In this document: piece by piece, positions 16,282-24,603 of the stretch
Position numbering within the stretch: position 1 is the stretch's first letter
How the letters are laid out: each line of letters begins with the position of its first letter
Origin: CAVRCA01 sp965218045
GTDB taxonomy: Bacteria > Pseudomonadota > Alphaproteobacteria > Acetobacterales > Acetobacteraceae
Assembly: GCA_965218045.1 (NCBI GenBank)
Contig: CBDCJX010000012.1
Coordinates: 62,001 to 126,000, forward strand
Length of the DNA: 64,000 nucleotides
Reading direction: 5' to 3'
Program-made: the position numbers and the translations under genes
The notes under the pieces: generated by a model
Told to the model about the DNA's origin: nothing
Seen by the model: only the letters and a program-made list of their open reading frames with translations
Database searches by the model: none

Positions 16282-16500
16282 ATGGTGGCAACGGCGATTG
16301 TCCTGCGTGATACCGGCGGGCCGGAGGTTCTCAGGAGCGAGAATGTCACGGTTGGCAGGCCCGGCGCGCGAGAGCTTCGGATCAGACAGACCGTGCTCAC
16401 CGTCGAACCCGGCAAGATCTTCCCTCTCGCCAGCACGGCAGCGGCGCAGGAAGAGCTGGAGTCACGCCGGGCATCTGGTCCGCTTCTGCTGGTGTCCTGA
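16282..16500 (+). pseudogene. Quinone oxidoreductase gene reduced by an internal in-frame deletion
   Basis: The 72-codon ORF joins the start and the end of an NADPH:quinone reductase. Residues 1-38 (AIVLRDTGGPEVLRSENVTV, ELRIRQT) match the family N-terminus. Residues 43-72 (GKIFPLASTAAAQEELESRR, then a SGPLLLV-type ending) match the C-terminal strand and helix that normally sit about 250 residues later. The whole NADPH-binding fold is missing, so it cannot be active. The reading frame and an AAGGAG ribosome binding site are intact. A recent deletion between short homologous stretches is the simplest explanation. Confidence 0.65.
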
Positions 16501-16522
16501 TCTCCTCGCGAACACCGGCTAG

Positions 16523-17332
16523 CTAGTGCCCGGCAAACCCGCCGGGGAGGAAGCCGGCGCGGTCTGGGCAGCCTGAATTCTGGCCGAAGCCCACCTTCTC
16601 CGCCGGGATCGGCTTGAGCTCCTTGGTCAGCACGATCCGGATCTCCTGGATGTAGGCGCGCCGGTCCTCTTCCGTCGCGCCACGCGGGAAGCGGCAGCTC
16701 ACCACCAGGGCGGTGGCGAGGGCCGGGTCCTTGGCCGCGACGGCTTTCAGCAGATCGTCGATCCTGAGCTCGTGCCCCATCGCGCCGCTGTCGCGCAGCA
16801 CCGCGCCGACCGTGCCGTTGGCCTGCTCGGCCAGGCGCACCACCGCGCCGAAATAGGCTTCCGGCGCCAAACCGGAGCAGGTGCCGTGCCGGCGCCACTC
16901 GTAGCGGTCGAGCCCATCCGCGGTCCCCGGCATGTAGCGTCCGAGCTGGGTTCGCAGCTCCGTCGACAAGCGGGAGAGCCGCGTCTCGGTGCAGTATTGC
17001 GGCTGCTGGTTGACGCTGACCCGCTCGCGATTGGGCCACAGCCCATGCACCGTCAGCGGGACGGCGCGATAGCTTGCGTCAGTGCCATCGTGACATTCCT
17101 GCTTGGCGGCGTTGCGCGGATTGAGCGCGCAGAAGCTCGGCGCGATGGTGAAGCTCATCAGATAGTAGTCGAAGGTGCCGGGCTGATCCTGGGCACGTTC
17201 GCCGGTGGGCTGCGCCACCCCCGCTATCGGCGCCAGGCCGACGGCCAGGGCAAGCCAGGCACCAGGAAGCATGGTCCACGAACGAGGCCCGAAGCGACGC
17301 ACGAGACGATTGACAGATAAAAAGCTTCGCAT
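16523..17332 (-). CDS. Secreted ribonuclease T2 family protein
   Basis: RNase T2 enzymes cleave RNA through 2',3'-cyclic phosphates in the periplasm or outside the cell. The 269-residue product has an N-terminal signal (WLALAVGLAPIAGVAQ), YYLMSFTIAPSFCA, the first active-site block LTVHGLWPN, and the second DRYEWRRHGTCSG, each with a catalytic His. The usual first His of block two (HEWxKHG) is Tyr here (YEWRRHG). Six or more cysteines fit disulfides. The ATG at 17332 is used; a start 20 codons later would also leave a signal peptide. The gene is divergent from ahcY. Confidence 0.92.
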   Translation of the reverse strand: MRSFLSVNRLVRRFGPRSWTMLPGAWLALAVGLAPIAGVAQPTGERAQDQPGTFDYYLMSFTIAPSFCALNPRNAAKQECHDGTDASYRAVPLTVHGLWPNRERVSVNQQPQYCTETRLSRLSTELRTQLGRYMPGTADGLDRYEWRRHGTCSGLAPEAYFGAVVRLAEQANGTVGAVLRDSGAMGHELRIDDLLKAVAAKDPALATALVVSCRFPRGATEEDRRAYIQEIRIVLTKELKPIPAEKVGFGQNSGCPDRAGFLPGGFAGH

Positions 17333-17380
17333 TGCTCGACCTTTGATTGTAACCCGCCGCTGGCGATAGAACCCCTGCGT

Positions 17381-17394
17381 AACGCCGAGGCGTT
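17381..17394. promoter_or_regulatory. Short inverted repeat in the ahcY leader
   Basis: AACGCC and GGCGTT form a perfect 6-bp inverted repeat with a 2-nt centre, 56 nt before the chosen ahcY start. It could be an operator or a small hairpin. No SAH or SAM riboswitch consensus could be recognised around it. Confidence 0.2.
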
Positions 17395-17449
17395 GCCAAC
17401 CCGTCTACGCCTGAATATGACCGCGCAAGCCGCAACTGAGGATGCCTGC

Positions 17450-18757
17450 ATGCAAGACGTCTCGACCACCCCCGACTACAAGGTCAAGGACATCTCGTTG
17501 GCCGATTGGGGGCGGAAGGAAATCGCCATGGCCGAGGACGAGATGCCTGGGCTGATGGCGACGCGCGCGGAATACGGCGCATCGAAGCCGTTGCGGGGCG
17601 CACGCATCATCGGCTGCCTGCACATGACGATCCAGACGGCGGTGCTGATCGAGACCCTGCAAGCGCTTGGTGCGACGGTGCGCTGGTCGTCGTGCAACAT
17701 CTTCTCCACACAGGACCACGCCGCCGCCGCGATGGCCGCCGCGGGTGTGCCGGTGTTCGCCTGGAAGGGGATGAGCGAGGAGGAGTTCTGGTGGTGCATC
17801 GAGCAGACGGTGCGCGGTCCCGACGGCTGGACGCCGAACATGATCCTCGACGACGGCGGCGACGCCACGCAGCTCCTGCACCAGAAATACCCCGAGATGC
17901 TGGCCGACGTGCGCGGTGTCTCGGAGGAGACCACCACCGGCGTGCATCGGCTGCGCGACATGGCGCGCGACGGCACGCTGCTCACCCCGGCGATCAACGT
18001 CAACGACAGCGTGACCAAGTCGAAATTCGACAACCTCTATGGCTGCCGCGAAAGCCTGGTTGACGGCATCCGCCGGGGCACCGACGTGATGATGGCGGGC
18101 AAGATTGCCGTGGTGGCCGGATTCGGCGACGTCGGCAAGGGCTCGGCCGCGAGCCTACGCAACGCCGGCTGTCGCGTGATGGTGACCGAGATCGACCCGA
18201 TCTGCGCTTTGCAGGCGGCGATGGAGGGCTATGAGGTGATGACGATGGACGACGCGGCGCCGCGTGGCGACATCTTCGTCACCGCGACCGGCAACGTGGA
18301 CGTCATCACGCAGGATCATATGCGGGCGATGAAGCACCGGGCGATCGTCTGCAACATCGGCCACTTCGATAGCGAGATTCAGATCGAGAGCCTGCGCAAC
18401 TACCGCTGGGAGAATGTCAAGCCGCAGGTTGACGAGGTGGTGTTCCCCGAAGGCAAGCGCTTGATCGTGCTGAGCGAGGGCCGGCTGGTGAACCTCGGCA
18501 ACGGCACCGGCCACCCGAGCTTCGTGATGAGCGCCAGCTTCACCAACCAGGTGCTGGCGCAGATCGAGCTGTATAATGCCCCGTCCGGCACCTATCAGCG
18601 GCAGGTCTACACCTTGCCGAAGCATCTCGACGAGAAGGTGGCGGCGTTGCATCTCGCCAAGGTCGGCGCCAACCTGACCAAGCTGTCGCCGAAGCAGGCC
18701 GAGTATATCGGCGTGAACCCCGCCGGACCATTCAAGCACGAATTGTACCGCTACTGA
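17450..18757 (+). CDS. ahcY: Adenosylhomocysteinase (S-adenosylhomocysteine hydrolase)
   Basis: AhcY splits S-adenosylhomocysteine into adenosine and homocysteine with bound NAD, removing the product inhibitor of methyltransferases. The 435 residues show GARIIGCLHMTIQTAVLIET, the substrate site VRWSSCNIFSTQDHAAAA, the DDGGDATQLLH loop, INVNDSVTKSKFDN with the catalytic Lys/Asp, the NAD fold VAGFGDVGKGSAASL and the C-terminal NPAGPFKHELYRY. GAGG about 9 nt before ATG 17450 supports that start; ATG 17417 is possible but lacks a ribosome binding site. Confidence 0.97.
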   Translation: MQDVSTTPDYKVKDISLADWGRKEIAMAEDEMPGLMATRAEYGASKPLRGARIIGCLHMTIQTAVLIETLQALGATVRWSSCNIFSTQDHAAAAMAAAGVPVFAWKGMSEEEFWWCIEQTVRGPDGWTPNMILDDGGDATQLLHQKYPEMLADVRGVSEETTTGVHRLRDMARDGTLLTPAINVNDSVTKSKFDNLYGCRESLVDGIRRGTDVMMAGKIAVVAGFGDVGKGSAASLRNAGCRVMVTEIDPICALQAAMEGYEVMTMDDAAPRGDIFVTATGNVDVITQDHMRAMKHRAIVCNIGHFDSEIQIESLRNYRWENVKPQVDEVVFPEGKRLIVLSEGRLVNLGNGTGHPSFVMSASFTNQVLAQIELYNAPSGTYQRQVYTLPKHLDEKVAALHLAKVGANLTKLSPKQAEYIGVNPAGPFKHELYRY

Positions 18758-18809
18758 GCTAAGACTGGTCGGTCTCAATAAAGCGGCCGTTCAAGCGAAC
18801 TTTACTGAC

Positions 18810-18833
18810 CTTGCGGCAAAGTTACGCCGCAGG
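18810..18833. terminator. Possible terminator hairpin after ahcY
   Basis: CTTGCGGC (18810-18817) can pair with GCCGCAGG (18826-18833), 8 bp with one G-U, around an 8-nt loop. It lies 53 nt after the ahcY stop. No run of T follows, so Rho-dependent ending is as likely. The rest of 18758-18946 holds no gene. Confidence 0.3.
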
Positions 18834-18946
18834 GCCGGGTTCATCATCTATTAATCGCGATGGGCTGTTGTCCGAGTGCTGCGCACCCATATACATCGGC
18901 AGCCCTCGAGCACGTCCTTGTGTCTTAGCCGAGTGAGACCTCATCG

Positions 18947-19192
18947 ATGCAACCGCTCCCCACCGAGCCGCAAACCGCCGCCGTGCAGCGCGCCTTGCGG
19001 GGTGTTCACGATGATGCCACCGCCGCGGACCTGCTGTTCCTGGAGGCGTGGGAGCTGCACCCGTTACCTGGTACGGCCCCTGCGCTGCGGGTCAACCAGA
19101 TCCGCCGAGCCAATCCCTCGCTTGCCGCCGAGATCCGCGCTGAACTGCGCCAGGGTCGTCCGCTAACCGAGGACGAGCGCGCCCAGCTCTGA
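18947..19192 (+). CDS. Small hypothetical protein
   Basis: The ORF encodes 81 residues with a soluble, mostly helical composition: AAVQRALRGVHDDATAADLL, then ELHPLPGTAPALRVNQIRRA and an acidic C-terminal helix (EIRAELRQGRPLTEDERAQL). There is no signal, cysteine or membrane segment. I do not recognise the family. It stands alone between ahcY and the YihY gene with only a weak GAG before the ATG. Codon use resembles its neighbours, which favours a real gene. Confidence 0.5.
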   Translation: MQPLPTEPQTAAVQRALRGVHDDATAADLLFLEAWELHPLPGTAPALRVNQIRRANPSLAAEIRAELRQGRPLTEDERAQL

Positions 19193-19253
19193 CCCAGGGG
19201 ATCCGCCGGTGCGTCGTCTCGGAACCGGGTGAAGCGGGCAGCGTTGCCCGGCC

Positions 19254-20171
19254 ATGCTTCGCCTCTATTTCGGTCTCGTGCGCCAGGCGGCGACCCAGTT
19301 CATTGAGGACGGGGCGCTCAGCCGGGGTGCGGCCATCGCCTACTACACCGTCACCTCGATCGCCCCGGTGCTGCTGATCGTCGTAGCGATCGCCGGGTTC
19401 GTGTTCGGCGAAGAGGCGGCGCGCGGCGCCATCGTCGATGAGCTCGGTAGCCTGATGGGCGGCAAGAGCGCCGACCTTCTGCAAGGGATGATCCAGAACG
19501 CCAGCAATCGCAGCACCGGCACTATCGCGACGATCATCGGCGGAGTGACCCTGCTGATCACGGCAAGCGGCGTGTTCGGCGAGATGCAGGCCGCGCTCAA
19601 TGCGATCTGGAAGACTGAACCGGCGTCAGCGGGGGCGGTGTCGCGGCTGGTGCGCGCACGGCTGGCCTCGCTCGGGCTGGTGGCGACCATGGGGTTCCTG
19701 CTGCTGGTCTCCCTAGTGCTGAGCGCGGCGTTGCAGGCGCTCGGCGGCTGGCTCAACGGGCAGTTGCCCGGGTTGGGGATCGTGCTGCGGGTGCTCAACT
19801 TCCTGGTGTCGCTGCTGCTGACCTCAGTGTTGTTCGGCGCCGTCTACAAGATCCTGCCGGATGTCGATCTGAAATGGCCGGACGTGATCGTCGGCGCGGT
19901 GACCACGGCAGTGCTGTTCACGCTCGGGAAATTCCTCATCAGCCTCTATATCGGCTCGAGCTCGATCGCCTCGACCTATGGCGCCGCCGGGTCGCTGATC
20001 GTGGTGCTGATCTGGGTGTATTACTCGGCGCAGATCTTCCTGCTCGGCGCCGAGTTCACCAAGGCGTACGCCAGCTCGCAGGGCAGCTTTGCCGCCGCCC
20101 CCTCGGAATCCGGTCACGCGCGGCTGGGCGAATTGCGCCAGCAACTGGGAACCATCCGCAAGAAGCGCTAG
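19254..20171 (+). CDS. YihY/virulence factor BrkB family inner-membrane protein
   Basis: The 305-residue protein shows the YihY core: an N-terminal amphipathic stretch with DGALSRGAAIAYYTVTSIAP, the first membrane helix VLLIVVAIAGFVFG, the loop with LITASGVFGEMQAALNAIW, and about four further hydrophobic helices, ending near LIWVYYSAQIFLLGAEFTKA. The family was once called RNase BN in error; its actual function is unsettled. A perfect hairpin CGGGCA-GCGT-TGCCCG (19235-19250) sits just before the ATG and could mask the start. There is no operon partner. Confidence 0.93.
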   Translation: MLRLYFGLVRQAATQFIEDGALSRGAAIAYYTVTSIAPVLLIVVAIAGFVFGEEAARGAIVDELGSLMGGKSADLLQGMIQNASNRSTGTIATIIGGVTLLITASGVFGEMQAALNAIWKTEPASAGAVSRLVRARLASLGLVATMGFLLLVSLVLSAALQALGGWLNGQLPGLGIVLRVLNFLVSLLLTSVLFGAVYKILPDVDLKWPDVIVGAVTTAVLFTLGKFLISLYIGSSSIASTYGAAGSLIVVLIWVYYSAQIFLLGAEFTKAYASSQGSFAAAPSESGHARLGELRQQLGTIRKKR

Positions 20172-20220
20172 GGTTCGCGGAGAGGCCGGTGCTCGGCGAG
20201 ACATAAGGGAAACGCTCGCG

Positions 20221-20931
20221 ATGGCGGTGAACAAGGTCTACCCCGATCCCAAGGCGGCGCTCGATGGGCTGCTGCGCGACGGCATGACCATCATGTCCGG
20301 CGGGTTCGGCATCTGCGGCATCCCGCAAGCCTTGATTGAGGCGATCCGCGAATCCGGGGTGAAGGACCTGGTCATCATTTCGAACAACGCCGGCGTGGAC
20401 GATCACGGCCTCGGGCTGCTGCTGCAAACCCGGCAGGTGCGCAAGATGATCAGCTCCTATGTCGGCGAGAACGCAACCTTCGCCAAGCAATACCTCGCCG
20501 GCGAGCTGGAGATCGAGTTCAACCCGCAAGGCACCTTGGCCGAGCGCGTGCGCGCCGGTGGCGCGGGCATCCCGGCGTTCTACACCGCGACCGGCGTCGG
20601 CACCCAGGTCGGCGAGGGCAAGGAGACCAAGGTTTTCGACGGCAAGACCTACGTCATGGAGCGCGGCCTGTTCGCCGACCTCGCCATCGTGCATGCCTGG
20701 AAGGGTGATCCCGAGGGCAACCTAGTCTATCGCAAGACCGCGCGGAACTTCAATCCGATGATGGCGACTGCCGCCAAGGTGACGGTGGCCGAGGTCGAGC
20801 AGCTGGTCGGACCCGGCGAGCTCGACCCCGATCACGTCGTCACCCCGGGGATGTTCGTCAAGCGGATCGTCAAGCTGGATACGGTCGACAAGCGCATCGA
20901 GCAGCGCACCGTGCGCAAGCGCGCGGCGTAG
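20221..20931 (+). CDS. scoA: Succinyl-CoA:3-oxoacid CoA-transferase subunit A
   Basis: With subunit B it moves CoA from succinyl-CoA to acetoacetate, feeding ketone bodies into acetyl-CoA. The 236 residues show the class I CoA-transferase alpha pattern: KVYPDPKAALDGLLRDGMTI, SGGFGICGIPQALIEAI, ISNNAGVDDHGLGLLL, FNPQGTLAERVRAGGAGIPA and FYTATGVGT. An in-frame upstream extension to 20089 overlaps the yihY end and is rejected. The B subunit follows after 12 nt, so the two are co-translated. Confidence 0.95.
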   Translation: MAVNKVYPDPKAALDGLLRDGMTIMSGGFGICGIPQALIEAIRESGVKDLVIISNNAGVDDHGLGLLLQTRQVRKMISSYVGENATFAKQYLAGELEIEFNPQGTLAERVRAGGAGIPAFYTATGVGTQVGEGKETKVFDGKTYVMERGLFADLAIVHAWKGDPEGNLVYRKTARNFNPMMATAAKVTVAEVEQLVGPGELDPDHVVTPGMFVKRIVKLDTVDKRIEQRTVRKRAA

Positions 20932-20943
20932 AGGAGACAACGC

Positions 20944-21600
20944 ATGCCCTGGACCCGCGATCAGATGGCCGCCCGCGCCGCGCGCGAGCTGCACGACGGC
21001 TACTACGTCAATCTCGGCATCGGCATCCCGACCCTGGTCGCCAACCACATCCCCGAGGGCATGTCGATCCAGCTGCATTCGGAGAACGGCATGGTCGGCA
21101 TGGGGCCGTTCCCGTTCGAGGGCGAGGAGGACGCCGACGTCATCAACGCCGGCAAGCAGACCGTGACCGAGCTGCCGACCACCTCCTACTCCGACAGCGC
21201 CGCCTCGTTCGCGATGGTGCGCGGCGGCCACATCGACATCTCGATCCTGGGTGCCTTGCAGGTGGCGGAGAACGGCGACCTCGCCAACTGGATGATCCCC
21301 GGCAAGATGGTGAAGGGCATGGGTGGCGCGATGGATCTGGTGGCCGGCGTGCCACGCGTGGTGGTGCTGATGGAGCACGCCGCTAAGGACGGCTCGCCAA
21401 AAATCCTCAAGCACTGCGCCCTGCCGCTCACCGGCGCTAAAGTCGTGAGCCTGATTATCAGCGAACTCGCGGTGTTCGACGTGACGCCGGAGGGCCTGGT
21501 GCTGGTCGACAAGGCGCCGGATGTTGGCATCGACGAAATCAAGGCCAAAACCGAGGCGTCGTTCACCGTTCATCCGGATTTGCAGAAGGCGGCGGCCTGA
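20944..21600 (+). CDS. scoB: Succinyl-CoA:3-oxoacid CoA-transferase subunit B
   Basis: The 218-residue beta subunit carries the catalytic Glu in LHSENGMVGMGPFP, after GYYVNLGIGIPTLVANHIPE. Later landmarks are GGHIDISILGALQVAENGDL, MVKGMGGAMDLV and the C-terminal DVTPEGLVLVDKAPDV. GAGGAGA precedes the ATG by about 6 nt. Its last 38 nt overlap the end of the convergent, degenerate acetoacetyl-CoA-synthetase-like ORF. Both neighbours concern acetoacetate activation, which may explain the pairing. Confidence 0.96.
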   Translation: MPWTRDQMAARAARELHDGYYVNLGIGIPTLVANHIPEGMSIQLHSENGMVGMGPFPFEGEEDADVINAGKQTVTELPTTSYSDSAASFAMVRGGHIDISILGALQVAENGDLANWMIPGKMVKGMGGAMDLVAGVPRVVVLMEHAAKDGSPKILKHCALPLTGAKVVSLIISELAVFDVTPEGLVLVDKAPDVGIDEIKAKTEASFTVHPDLQKAAA

Positions 21601-22258
21601 GCGCCGCACCCAGCGCCGGTCGCGGCGGCGGGTCGCGCAGCACCGGCGACAGCGGATCGCCCCACACCGTGTCGCCGGCCAAGGCGAGCAGCATCACGTC
21701 CGCCTTGACCCAGGTGTAGATCCGCGTCCGCACCGTGGGCGAGAGCGCGTTGCCGACCGCCGCGACCAGCCGCAGCGTCCCGAGGGCGTGACGTCCGGCC
21801 GGCTGGCGAAACGTGGCGCTGCTCAGCGTGGTGGCATGGGCGAGGATGACACTGGCCGCCGCGTCGCTCGCCGTTTGCAGCAGTGCCTGCGCGCGCTCGC
21901 GATGCAGGATCGTCGCCGCCCCGTACCCGATATCCCCGAGGGCGTGGCTGGCTCCCGCGTCTATCAGCACGCGATCATCGGGGCGGAGATCGAGATGCAG
22001 CAGCAGCGCCGCCGTCCGGCGTATCGCGCGGCTGTCCTGTCCCGCCCGCAAGACGGCAAAGCCTGCCACCGCCGCCTGGAACTCCGCTGGAGCGGCCACC
22101 GACCAGCGCTGCAACGCGTCCCAGTCGGCGAGGCGGACCGCGCCCGCTGCCGCCAGCCAGTGCAGGAACGCCCAGGCGTTGGTGGTCACCACCCGCTCGG
22201 GCGGGGGCGCGTAGAGGATGTCGGGGTGCGACGCTTGACGTGAAGACGAGCGCTTCAT
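21563..22258 (-). CDS. Shortened, probably inactive acetoacetyl-CoA synthetase-like (ANL) protein
   Basis: The 231-residue ORF follows acetoacetyl-CoA synthetase in pieces: PPPERVVTTNAWAFLHWL and DWDALQRWSVAAPAEFQAAV match its N-terminus, LLLHLDLRPDDRVL and YGAATILHRE match the core, and LGTLRLVAAVGNALSP with YTWVKADVMLLALAGDT matches the SLRTxxSTGxPL...VYxxVKPDVxLASxSGGT region. The Ser/Thr/Gly-rich P-loop and the whole C-terminal domain are missing (full-length enzymes have about 650 residues), and SGGT has become AGDT. The frame is intact, so it may be a decaying gene or a repurposed fold. The similarity is my reading and was not computed. Confidence 0.6.
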   Translation of the reverse strand: MKRSSSRQASHPDILYAPPPERVVTTNAWAFLHWLAAAGAVRLADWDALQRWSVAAPAEFQAAVAGFAVLRAGQDSRAIRRTAALLLHLDLRPDDRVLIDAGASHALGDIGYGAATILHRERAQALLQTASDAAASVILAHATTLSSATFRQPAGRHALGTLRLVAAVGNALSPTVRTRIYTWVKADVMLLALAGDTVWGDPLSPVLRDPPPRPALGAALRPPPSANPDER

Positions 22259-22259
22259 A

Positions 22260-22273
22260 CTACCGGCTGGTAG
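22260..22273. promoter_or_regulatory. TetR-type palindrome upstream of the Baeyer-Villiger monooxygenase
   Basis: CTACCGGCTGGTAG has perfect 5-bp arms (CTACC/GGTAG) around a 4-nt centre. It lies directly before the ATG of the minus-strand ORF and 60 nt before the monooxygenase ATG. The same site with one base changed occurs in the tetR-SDR gap (42863-42876). It is probably bound by that TetR regulator. Confidence 0.5.
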
Positions 22274-22333
22274 GCTCGATCCGGCGCATGGTGCGCGATG
22301 CGCCTGCGGGGATCATCAATCAAGGAGCGATTC

Positions 22334-23998
22334 ATGCCCGATACGCACCTCGCTGGTGCCGAGACGGCTGACAGCATGCCGGCCACGGTGGACGTCGTCA
22401 TCGTCGGCGCCGGGTTCGCTGGCATGTATACCTTGCATCGCATGCGCGGCCTCGGGCTGTCGGCTGTCGTGTTCGAGGCCGGCAGCGGCGTTGGCGGCAC
22501 CTGGTTCTGGAACCGCTATCCCGGCGCCCGCTGCGATGTCGAGAGCATGCAGTATTCCTATTCGTTCTCGCCCGAGCTGGAGCAGGAGTGGAGCTGGAGC
22601 GAGCTGTTCGCCTCGCAGCCCGAGATTCTGCGTTACGCCAACCACGTGGCCGACCGCTTCGACCTGCGTCGCGATATCCGCTTCGAGACGCGGGTGACCG
22701 AGGCCCGTTTCGACGAGGATGCCATCCGCTGGCAGGTTGTCACCGATCGCGGCGATCGGGTGTCGGCGCAGTATGTGGTGATGGCGACCGGCTGCCTCTC
22801 CTCGGCGCGAATGCCGGATTTTCCGGGGCTCGCCAGCTTCAAGGGTTGCACCTACCACACCGGCCACTGGCCGCATGAGGGAGTGGATTTCACCGGCCAG
22901 CGCGTCGCGGTGATCGGCACCGGTTCCTCGGCGATCCAGGCGATCCCGGTGATTGCCGAGCAGGCCGCCGAGCTCGTCGTGTTCCAGCGCACGCCGAATT
23001 TCAGCATCCCCTCGCGCAACGGGCCGATGACCCCGGATTACGAGCAGAAGTGGAAGACCGCCTATCCCGAGCAGCGTGGCAAGGCGCGGGTGGCGCGCTC
23101 CGGCATCGTCTATGCGGTGAACGAGCAATCCGCTCTCGAGGCGGCCGAGGAGGAGCGCCGCCGCGAGTACGAGGCGCGCTGGGAGGCTGGCGGCACCGCG
23201 TTCATGGCGGCGTTTGGCGACCTGATCGTCGACAAGCGCGCCAACGATACGGCGGCCGACTTCGTTCGCGGCAAGATCCGCGAGATGGTGAAGGACGAAG
23301 CGGTGGCCAAGCTGCTCGGCCCCAAGGATCACCCGATCGGCACCAAGCGCATCTGCGTCGATACCGAGTACTACACGACCTATAACCGCGATAACGTGAC
23401 CTTGGTCGACGTGCGACGCGCGCCGATCAGGGAACTCACGCCGGGCGGATTGCGGACCGATGCCGCCGAATACGCGTTCGACAGCATCGTGTTCGCGACC
23501 GGGTTTGACGCGATGACCGGCTCGGTGTTGCGGGTGGACATCAAGGGGCGCGATGGGCGCGCACTGCGCAACAAGTGGGCGGACGGGCCGCGCGCCTATC
23601 TCGGGCTGATGACGGCGGGTTTTCCCAACCTGTTCCTTATCACCGGACCCGGCAGCCCCTCGGTGCTGAGCAACATGATCGTGTCGATCGAGCAGCACGT
23701 CGAGTGGATCAGCGACTGCATGGCGGCGATGCGCGCGCAACGTCACGCCGGGCTGGAAGCGTCGCGCGAGGCTGAGGAAAGCTGGGTCGCCCATGTCAAC
23801 GAGGTGGCCGACCGGACGCTCTATCCCAGTGCCAACTCCTGGTACATGGGCGCCAACATCCCGGGCAAGCCACGGGTGTTCATGCCCTATATCGGCGGTG
23901 TCGGCGCCTATCGCGAGCAGTGCGACGCCATCGCGGCGGATGGTTACCGCGGCTTTCGCCTGATCGTCGCGATGCCGGAAGCGGCGGCGGCCGAGTAG
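22334..23998 (+). CDS. Baeyer-Villiger flavin monooxygenase (cyclohexanone monooxygenase type)
   Basis: Such enzymes use FAD, NADPH and O2 to insert oxygen next to a ketone, giving an ester or lactone. The 554 residues carry the FAD motif VVIVGAGFAGMYTLHRM (about residue 18), GVGGTWFWNRYPGARCDVES, the diagnostic BVMO fingerprint FKGCTYHTGHWP (about 180), a second Rossmann motif VAVIGTGSSAIQAIP, and the C-terminal GPGSPSVLSNM and NIPGKPRVFMPYIGG. AAGGAG before ATG 22334 decides the start over an upstream one. A palindromic operator lies 60 nt upstream. Ester products could be cut by the hydrolases at 40-42 kb, but that link is an inference. Confidence 0.95.
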   Translation: MPDTHLAGAETADSMPATVDVVIVGAGFAGMYTLHRMRGLGLSAVVFEAGSGVGGTWFWNRYPGARCDVESMQYSYSFSPELEQEWSWSELFASQPEILRYANHVADRFDLRRDIRFETRVTEARFDEDAIRWQVVTDRGDRVSAQYVVMATGCLSSARMPDFPGLASFKGCTYHTGHWPHEGVDFTGQRVAVIGTGSSAIQAIPVIAEQAAELVVFQRTPNFSIPSRNGPMTPDYEQKWKTAYPEQRGKARVARSGIVYAVNEQSALEAAEEERRREYEARWEAGGTAFMAAFGDLIVDKRANDTAADFVRGKIREMVKDEAVAKLLGPKDHPIGTKRICVDTEYYTTYNRDNVTLVDVRRAPIRELTPGGLRTDAAEYAFDSIVFATGFDAMTGSVLRVDIKGRDGRALRNKWADGPRAYLGLMTAGFPNLFLITGPGSPSVLSNMIVSIEQHVEWISDCMAAMRAQRHAGLEASREAEESWVAHVNEVADRTLYPSANSWYMGANIPGKPRVFMPYIGGVGAYREQCDAIAADGYRGFRLIVAMPEAAAAE

Positions 23999-24076
23999 TC
24001 GTTCCCGTCGAGGCGTCGGGGCACCCTTCCAAACCCGGCCCTCGGCTGCTATATCGCGCCCGCCACGCAGTTTGGC

Positions 24077-24152
<76 letters not shown>

Positions 24153-24235
24153 CTTGGCCTCGAAAGAACGCGGTCACTTGGCTTTCTCGGGCGGGTGGCC
24201 GGCCTGTCAACCCTGACAATGACTGGTCGGACGGG

Positions 24236-24457
24236 TCAGGCGGAGAGGCTGCGGACCAGTCCATCGCCGGACCCCGATGGTGCCCGCAAAGAGAGTGCAA
24301 TCTCAGAAATAGTGTAGCCACGCTTGCAAAAGCCATCTTTTAGCTGTATCGTCCCATTTGTTGGCTCGTCCTTGATGTGGCGAAACGGGGCGATGATTTC
24401 TCCGCTCACGCTCCACTCGGGCCCCGGAGCTTTTCTGTCTTCGCGTATTATCGACAA
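24236..24457 (-). CDS. Doubtful 73-codon ORF in the AT-richer gap after tRNA-Lys
   Basis: The gap 24153-24603 is less GC-rich than its surroundings and holds no clear gene. The best ORF reads MSIIREDRKAPGPEW at the start and LKDGFCKRGYTISEIALSLR later, the latter faintly like a helix-turn-helix. I cannot assign a family. It may be a remnant of a transferred gene or chance. A possible terminator for tRNA-Lys was not found. Confidence 0.15.
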   Translation of the reverse strand: MSIIREDRKAPGPEWSVSGEIIAPFRHIKDEPTNGTIQLKDGFCKRGYTISEIALSLRAPSGSGDGLVRSLSA

Positions 24458-24603
24458 CTGTTCGGATTGCCGATTTGGACACGGTGTTCAGACAAGTGGC
24501 CCCGCTACCCCGACTAGTGCGGGCTGAACAGCCAAGCAAAGTTGGCAAGGCGCGCGCCAGGGCATTGCCGTCGGCGTCGGGTGTTGGCTCGCATGATCCG
24601 CTG

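Noticed and set aside
17333..17449. A SAH or SAM riboswitch in the ahcY leader.
   Set aside because: Only a 6-bp inverted repeat is visible, and no riboswitch consensus could be recognised.
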